Shown: positions 59,801 through 64,000 of the stretch, piece after piece | How positions within the stretch are numbered: the first letter of the stretch is position 1 | How the letters are laid out: the number at the start of each line of letters is the position of its first letter | From: Caenorhabditis remanei | Lineage: Eukaryota; Nematoda; Chromadorea; Rhabditida; Rhabditidae | Length of the DNA: 64,000 bases | Assembly (NCBI RefSeq): GCF_010183535.1 | Contig: NC_071329.1 | Location: forward strand, 1,488,001 to 1,552,000 | Direction: 5' to 3' | Notes under the pieces: generated by a model | The model's input: the letters and a program-made list of their open reading frames with translations, nothing else | What the model was told of the DNA's origin: nothing | The model's database searches: none | Made by a program: the position numbers and the translations under genes

Positions 59801-62280
59801 AAAGCGACTATGGCTCAGAACGGCTCTAAGCTAAAACAATTGTTGCCTGTGCTATCTTATCAAATTCTACAAAACTTGATATCCTAGATATCCCAAACTT
59901 TGCTCTTCTCTCCTATTTTCCCACATTTTTCAGATTTTTTTTTCCCATCTCATAATCCCTTCAAATCTTGCTGATTAATTAGCATGACTCCCCTCCTCCC
60001 CTTTTCTTCTGACCCTCCGCCTCATGTGCTCGCTTGAAAGGGGCGTGGTCACTTCGAGAGCACATATAAAAGCTCCCTAGGGCTCCACCTTTACTCATTC
60101 ACTCAGTTTGTGAAGTTTTCAACTTATTTCTAAGACATGTTCCACATCAACCAAGACATTCTCAACAACGTCGACCTTCACAAATCGCAAGCCGTCCAGG
60201 CGGCTATCAAGCGGTCCATTGAGGAGAAGCGTCGCGGATTCCGGCGGTGCTATTCGGCTTTTTATTGAGTCGCCTCTGATTCTGTTCTTTCTGTACAAAT
60301 ACTGATCATCTACATATACAAATGCTGGCTCTATCGAATATCGTTACAATGGGTAGCTGCTCTTATGATCTACATATATATTTTTCTTCTACAAAATCTA
60401 TCAATCATGTTATTTTTGTTTCTGTTGTCTCTGAAATTTCCCTTGTTTTTTTTTCACCATGTTCAGTAAGAATGTTCTTTGTATATATTTAAAAGAAAAG
60501 GTATTATTTTCTGCTAATAAAAAAGTTATTGAATGAAAAAACCTTGTGTCGAATGTTGTCGATTTTCAGATTTCCAAAAATCTCAAGGGGTAAGGGGTAC
60601 TGTAGAAGATTGGGCAAGAGCTTAGGCTTAAGTTGAACTGTAGGTCTAGCTATCAGGATTCAGCTAAGGGGTTACTGTAGAAAATGAGAGAGCTACTTAA
60701 CTAGGATTGTCTGGATTGCTAACATCAATCCTGAAAATATGGACATCCGGAGAAACGGGGAATTTTCAGGTCTTGAGGGGCTAAAGGAAAGATAAGGAGT
60801 ACTGGGAGGTCGAGAACATAGGCTTATGGGTTACTGTATCAACAGGGCATCCGGACAAACAGACACACGTCGGGAACCTAAATCCGTGAAATCTGTGATT
60901 TAGACTAGTGTTTTGCCGGGATTTCAACGGTTCTTAATGAAATTTTTTCGAAATTTACTACGGTACCGGATCACGGTATCTAACTCGGTTTTAAACTTAA
61001 GCAGTTCTATCTTTAGCCATCCAGGTACCTGACCATCCAGGTGCACACAATTCCAAATAAAAATTCGGCTCCAGTGTTCTCGAACATTTAATCAACTACT
61101 CAAACTACACTTTTCGGATTCTCACGTACGCTGGGAAAAATGAAAATGTGGTTGAGTCGACCAAAGTTACTACGGTAGCCAAGCTCTTGCGGTAGGAGAG
61201 GAAACTCAGAATTACAGAATGAGGCAGGTACAGTAATCTAGACTGTAAGTACAGTATATCTATCATTTAGTCTTAATTACCCTGTAAATCTATTCAGTAC
61301 AACAGTAGGTTCTACAGTAGTCAGTACTCATATACAGTAAACCTACCTAAGGTAATGGTGGTCAAAACTTTGACCTCGATTTTCTCAATTACCAGACCTC
61401 GAGGTCAAAAACTGAATACATATTTGGAATCAGCGTGATTTCAGCTTTCCAATGATATAGATCACTAGGTGACCATTTTAGCTGTAATTACAGTAGTCAG
61501 CTACAGTCAGACCATAAAACTGAGCACCAGTTGCTATGTACAGTATATTAGTAGTATCTGCTTTCAAGTTTATACTCAAAACTACAGTATACCTTCTCTA
61601 GGGGTACTGTACCTCTCCTTCCTCCACAAAAAGTCCAAAACATCTCAGACTTTGATTCATTCACATCCACCTCCCCATAACCTAATCACTTATTTATTCC
61701 GATTTCCATTCTCTTCCTAATCTTATTGCACCGAGGCCAGAATTTCTTTTTCAGCACATTTTTTTCCTACTCGAAAATAAATAAAATCTACTTCCGTTTG
61801 ATCTCACAACTATTTATTTCTGACTAACTTTTGTTCTAGAATGGAACATTTCTGAGTATATGACAAATGACTAAACTAATCTGATTTCTTCCCGGAACTT
61901 TTTATAATTCTAATCTGGGTAAATGAGTCAAACGCGCTCCACTGGAACAATTTAAACCTTCTGCAAAAAGGTAACAAGCAGTATTCAAGTGAACATAATC
62001 CATTTTCTAGAAAAAAACTTTCTTTTCGTTTCACTTCACCTCTTTTTTATCACAAGACAAGCGTGACCGGTGGGGATTCATCTTTGGTATTTTCTATGAA
62101 TAAGGGACTTACCGCCACAACCAATGCCAGAGCCATTATCATGAACATTCCAATCGACTCCCTCCAGGTCTGGGGTCCTTTGAACGTGACTTTCGGGTTG
62201 TTTGTGGAAACTGTACGGATTGGAGGTGCTGGGGGCAGTTGGGGAGGCGTTTTCGGCTCGGAGTCAAAGTCAAAGTCCAT
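44858..62280 (-). CDS. Four-pass membrane protein with two alternative first exons
   Basis: Common exons, 5' to 3': 54421-54591, 53548-53670, 51947-52165, 46723-46898, 46560-46655, 46243-46302, 45084-45173, 44858-44906. The first exon is either 62113-62280 (383 aa) or 55448-55525 (353 aa); both end in phase 0. In the short form TM segments lie at ~15-36, 92-112, 121-146 and 208-232. The TM3-TM4 loop carries NAT and NTC glycosylation sequons and two cysteines. The ~120-residue tail is basic, then Pro/Ser-rich (TSTPLPPVPSP), ending in -SEV, a class I PDZ-ligand pattern. The donor 46559 (GTTGGT) is weak but gives the only sensible reading. I do not recognise the family; it looks like a nematode tetraspan protein of the plasma membrane. 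Two short plus-strand genes sit in its introns. A minus-strand AATAAA lies at 44574..44579. Confidence 0.75.
45690..46138. mobile_element. Tc1/mariner-type MITE in intron
   Basis: The left end CAGTACTGGCCATAAAGAAT and the right end ATTCTTTATGGCCAGTACT are inverted repeats preceded by TA at 45688-45689; the last base of the right end is mutated. The arms pair over almost the whole 449 bp. The end sequence is close to the CAGTGCTGGCC type of C. elegans Tc1. No transposase is coded. It lies in an intron of the four-pass protein gene. Confidence 0.85.
47782..48152. mobile_element. hAT-like MITE with GGGCC arrays
   Basis: The terminal inverted repeats CAGACTTGCAA / TTGCAAGTCTG are flanked by a perfect 8-bp direct repeat CTAAAAAG (47774-47781 and 48153-48160), the target-duplication size and CAG..CTG ends of hAT elements. 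Inside, simple arrays of GGGCC/GGCCC (47794..47885 and 48085..48135) face each other and could form a very GC-rich stem around an AT-rich loop. The element has no ORF. A related fragment lies at about 24840..24900. Confidence 0.85.
48178..48631. repeat. Palindromic repeat, full-length PAL-A copy
   Basis: The ends ACAAGGGAAGTCTTTGGAGA and TCTCCAAAGACTTCCCTTGT are perfectly complementary, and the arms stay paired through 'ggggagtccatttct' and 'gagccgagttatgagct'. It sits 25 bp from the hAT-like element. Other copies lie at 53983..54372 and 965..1252. Confidence 0.8.
50068..50074 (+). promoter_or_regulatory. TATA box of 54-aa gene
   Basis: TATAAAA lies 97 nt before the ATG at 50165 and is followed by CTCTCTAGG. 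The same order (TATAAAA, then CTCCCTAGG) occurs before the 43-aa paralogue. A GC-rich box (gggggcggag) lies 20 nt upstream, and a GATA-type CTTATCA is at 49965..49971. Confidence 0.75.
50165..50329 (+). CDS. 54-aa basic peptide, MFHI-x-QD / RRG-x-RR family, member 1
   Basis: This intronless 54-codon frame has its own TATA box and poly(A) signal (AATAAA 50435..50440). It is nested in the plus orientation within the 5-kb intron 46899..51946 of the minus-strand four-pass gene. It starts MFHIHQD and ends RSLLDRRRGLRRSF plus five residues. The paralogue at 60137 starts MFHINQD and ends RSIEEKRRGFRRCY plus four residues. No signal peptide or TM segment is present, and the net charge is strongly positive, so it is probably intracellular. 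I do not recognise a family name. An in-frame ATG exists upstream (50120) but would precede the conserved MFHI block, so I chose 50165. Confidence 0.78.
   Translation: MFHIHQDVYNFSTTEIMVKKTLVSRKPSNGEKKIIERSLLDRRRGLRRSFTSLH
50435..50440 (+). terminator. Poly(A) signal of 54-aa gene
   Basis: AATAAA lies 106 nt after the stop codon in T-rich DNA, the usual arrangement for a short Caenorhabditis mRNA. Confidence 0.7.
52257..52873. repeat. Large palindrome with a second palindrome at its centre
   Basis: The outer arms 'aaatttccacaccacaaact..gtgtctaaaaatac' and 'gtatttttagacaca..aagtggaaattt' pair over ~190 bp each, through 'gtatttccggt' and 'accggaaatac' and 'aacattaagttttgta'. The centre (52446..52690) is a PAL-C copy. 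The arrangement suggests one MITE inserted into another. It lies in an intron of the four-pass protein gene. Confidence 0.7.
53983..54372. repeat. Palindromic repeat, PAL-A copy
   Basis: The ends 'aagggatgtctttggagacg' and 'cgtctccaaagacttccttt' pair. The interior is shorter than in the copy at 48178..48631 but has the same landmarks. It ends about 50 bp from the coding exon 54421..54591. Confidence 0.75.
55448..55525 (-). CDS. Alternative first coding exon, short isoform of four-pass protein
   Basis: The exon encodes 26 residues from ATG at 55525 (VWNNVKKLMVMTMAGVPASL region) and ends in phase 0 at a GTAAGG donor. An in-frame stop lies upstream, so it cannot be an internal exon of the long form unless a weak AAG acceptor directly before the ATG is used. 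It supplies the first half of TM1. The long-form first exon encodes an equivalent W-x(5)-hydrophobic segment. Confidence 0.7.
56340..57060. repeat. Degenerate 'TGTCTGTCC-GGATGTCC' repeat region
   Basis: Many scattered copies of tgtctgtc, gtccagatgtc and ccggatttccag occur here, often several per 100 bp. Similar clusters lie at 43585, 44165..44470 and, in reverse, 62340..62400 and 62760..62900. It looks like an old degenerate satellite in the intron. Open frames across it are low complexity. Confidence 0.6.
59450..59830. other. Compositionally distinct intronic block
   Basis: This ~380-bp block is less AT-rich than its surroundings and is full of variants of 'cttctggaac/cttccg/tcagacg' with no clean unit or ORF. 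It may be a highly diverged minisatellite. It lies 240-620 bp upstream of the TATA box of the 43-aa gene. Confidence 0.4.
60065..60071 (+). promoter_or_regulatory. TATA box of 43-aa gene
   Basis: TATAAAA lies 72 nt before the ATG at 60137 and is followed by GCTCCCTAGGG. An upstream 'ggggcgtgg' box and a GATA-type CTTATCA (59856..59862) echo the arrangement of the 54-aa paralogue. Confidence 0.75.
60137..60268 (+). CDS. 43-aa basic peptide, MFHI-x-QD / RRG-x-RR family, member 2
   Basis: This is an intronless 44-codon frame including its stop, with a TATA box at 60065 and AATAAA at 60516..60521. It lies on the plus strand inside the first intron of the long isoform of the minus-strand four-pass gene, about 10 kb from its paralogue. 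The N-terminus MFHINQDILNN and the C-terminal RRGFRR block match member 1, while the middle is shorter by about ten residues. The predicted middle is helical and charged (SQAVQAAIKRSIEEKRR). No signal peptide, TM segment or cysteine framework is present. The function is unknown to me. The conserved ends with a variable spacer argue for a real, selected product. Confidence 0.78.
   Translation: MFHINQDILNNVDLHKSQAVQAAIKRSIEEKRRGFRRCYSAFY
60516..60521 (+). terminator. Poly(A) signal of 43-aa gene
   Basis: AATAAA lies 248 nt after the stop, following a T-rich 3' UTR. Confidence 0.65.
61200..61620. repeat. TACAGTA-rich stretch with PAL-B half copy
   Basis: TACAGTA/TACTGTA words recur about ten times (from 61231 on), and a right half of repeat family PAL-B ('ggtcaaaaactgaatacata..ctaggtgacc') occupies about 61341..61480. 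No gene was seen. The same word is frequent in introns across the window and inside the Thr-rich coding tracts. Confidence 0.55.
62113..62280 (-). CDS. Alternative first coding exon, long isoform of four-pass protein
   Basis: The exon encodes 56 residues: an acidic/Pro-rich N-terminus (MDFDFDSEPKTPPQLPPAPP), then TWRESIG and a hydrophobic run ending in a phase-0 GTAAGT donor. A TTCCAG acceptor (62291-62296) lies 10 nt before the ATG, as for spliced-leader addition. Joined to the exon starting at 54591 it completes TM1. Read through the donor it would stop after 20 more codons, giving a 76-aa one-TM protein, a less attractive alternative. Confidence 0.65.
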
Positions 62281-64000
62281 TTTTTGAAATCTGGAATTAA
62301 AAAATAAAATATATGGTTTAGATAGTGAGGAAGGAAACGTTGAAACAGGAGTAATCGGAGTTTTCGGTAAATTGGATAAACAGACAACCGAACAAACAGA
62401 CAGACAAAAAAAACATTGACAAAGTATCGCTGCATTCGTTTGAAGCAATTTTCAGCAAAACTCTTTTTTAAGCAAAATATACGGAAATTATAGAATTTAC
62501 GAAAATTCACGCAATTTAGCGGGATTTAGAAATTTCTCAGTAAAATTTGGCGGAATTTTAGCAAATATAACATGTTTTCAAGTTTTGATTTTTTTGTTTT
62601 AATTTTCAGACTCAGTCACTCAAATTTCATGCAAAATACAAATTTTGTAACAAAAAGTGTGCCAAGCTTTAAAAAAACTAGGAAAATTTGAAACTCCTAA
62701 TAATAAAAAGTTTAAATATACAGATTTTGAAAGTCTGAAAAATTTGAGGTGAGTTGGCGGCATTGTAACAAAAATGCCGACATATAGACATACCAGAAAC
62801 CTGGACATCGGGAAAAACAATAATCCGGACAGACAAATACTCAGAAAATCTTGAAAAAAAATTGGACATCTGATATATCCGAACAGACAGATAATTCACA
62901 TCAACTTTGTTAAAAGTCACTTTTTCAACCTGTAGAGAGATTGGCCTAGAAAACACAAAAGGAATTTCAAAAACTAGGCTACCGAAGGTTTTTCAAATTC
63001 TTTAATCCTATTACACAGGTATGGATTTGTATACAAGAAAAATTGGAACAGGTGGCCTGGGCGCTTAGATTTGGAATGTTAGGCCACGGATAAGATTTTT
63101 TTTTAATAGTGCTAACGCTACCCCTAAAACAACCAGTGAAAAATTGGTAAAGGTCGAAAGAGGTTGGTCTAGAAAAAAAAGAAAAAACTGGGAAGTTAGG
63201 CCACGGATCAGTTTTTCCCAAAAAACACTAAGCCAAGCGTTCTAGCGTTATAACTGTTATGCGTAGTACGTTGAGATCTGCCAACGACGTTTTCATAAAA
63301 AAAGTGGAAATGTTCTCTTCCGGACAGACCGGATTTAGTATATACTAATAAGATAATATGTAGGAATAAAGAAGACGGTGGGGGAGTACTAAAAGAGGAG
63401 AAGCATCCCTCAACTGACTGTCCGATAGCTAGACCACCTGCAGAGGGAAAATACAGTCCGACGACTTATCGGGATGGACATTTTATTGCCCCCCGGTATG
63501 GGTATGTGTGTTCGGAAATGATGCGTTTCTTCTTTTCTACATGAATGTTTGTATTTCCAAAACACAGTGAGTCAAGTCGACAACACTTAACTTAGGAGAG
63601 GGGGGACCTCCTTAGGTAAGGTCATTTCTCTTTGAACCGGTAGGAAGGGGGGTAATTAGTGGAATGGGAGAAAAAGGGGGGAACGTTGAGGAGGAATAAA
63701 AACAATTATTTAGATACACAGACAAAACGCGTCTAAACGTGCGCCAGGACACTTTGAAACCGAAAAACAGATGTTTTAGACGCGTTAAAGGAGCACCAGA
63801 TCCGCGAAAAAGGTATTTCGTGACTTTGAAGGCGTCAAAGGCACGCCTGTTTCGCGGAAAGAAGGTTTCAAACTCTTGAAAGACACCCGTGAAAACAGCA
63901 AATTCGGACATTTAAAACGCGTCAAAGGCACGCCAGAGAGCATAAAAATGTGATTAGAGAGTATGGTGCATCTCTGACGAGCTAAAAACCTAAAGATTCT
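62281..64000. other. 5' flank of four-pass protein gene (long isoform)
   Basis: No gene was recognised. The stretch has 'tgtctgtc'-type repeats in reverse (62340..62400, 62760..62900) and 'cctagaaa..aggcca' intronic-type words (62940..63220). At the right edge is a four-copy reverse array of the ACGCGTCAAAGG-type motif (63724..63936). Open frames here follow the repeat motif and are not convincing. Confidence 0.55.
63724..63936. repeat. Four-copy ACGCGTC..GCGCCA motif array
   Basis: Copies near 63724, 63776, 63826 and 63914 follow 'acgcgtcaaaggcacgccag', the reverse complement of the motif arrayed at 14006..14404. Spacing is ~50-90 bp. Confidence 0.7.

Noticed and set aside
62050..62280. Independent 76-aa single-exon membrane protein
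   Set aside because: A consensus GTAAGT donor interrupts it, and its phase and hydrophobic end fit the TM1-completing exon at 54421-54591 better. Kept only as an alternative.
1..64000. tRNA, rRNA, CRISPR, retroviral or transposase genes
   Set aside because: I looked for cloverleaf, RT/integrase, transposase DDE/D and repeat-spacer patterns and saw none that I could support.

Overview
The window reads as nuclear DNA of a Caenorhabditis-type nematode. It is AT-rich, with short to large introns ending in TTTTCAG/TTCCAG, splice acceptors placed just before several start codons (as for SL1 trans-splicing), AATAAA signals, and many palindromic MITE-like repeats inside introns. I cannot name the species. 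All gene models below were built by hand from ORF continuity, GT/AG sites and codon phase. No RNA evidence or database search was available.

Layout, left to right. (1) 2605..6442 (+) encodes a secreted protein with a Pro/Gln/Thr-rich stalk and one Cys-rich PAN/apple-like domain. (2) 6932..37327 (-) is a very large atypical copine gene resembling C. elegans cpna-1. It has an N-terminal transmembrane segment, a long Gln-rich middle and a C-terminal copine/vWA domain. Its 23.6-kb intron (11616..35174) carries, on the opposite strand, two tandem paralogous adhesion-type GPCR genes: A at 13606..25658 (1,809 aa) and B at 26903..34469 (949 aa). (3) 37328..42679 is intergenic and repeat-rich, with a tandem segmental duplication. 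(4) 42680..43253 (-) encodes a small basic protein. (5) 44858..62280 (-) encodes a four-pass membrane protein. It appears to use two alternative first exons, each supplying the first half of TM1. Two tiny paralogous genes (54 and 43 aa) lie in its introns on the plus strand, each with its own TATA box.

The most interesting content is the ectodomain of GPCR A. It has six copies of a cysteine-rich module that I do not recognise. Five copies are encoded by a pair of exons bounded by phase-2 introns, and the sixth has lost its internal intron. GPCR B has one degenerate copy. Both receptors keep a GAIN-like region, an HL/T GPS cleavage motif, a furin-type RxKR site followed by acidic residues, and seven TM segments.

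The second point of interest is the pair of tiny genes sharing an MFHI-x-QD start, an RRG-x-RR end and a conserved block just downstream of the TATA box. The nested genes are not functionally linked to their hosts by anything in the sequence. Sharing of regulatory DNA or transcriptional interference is only inference.
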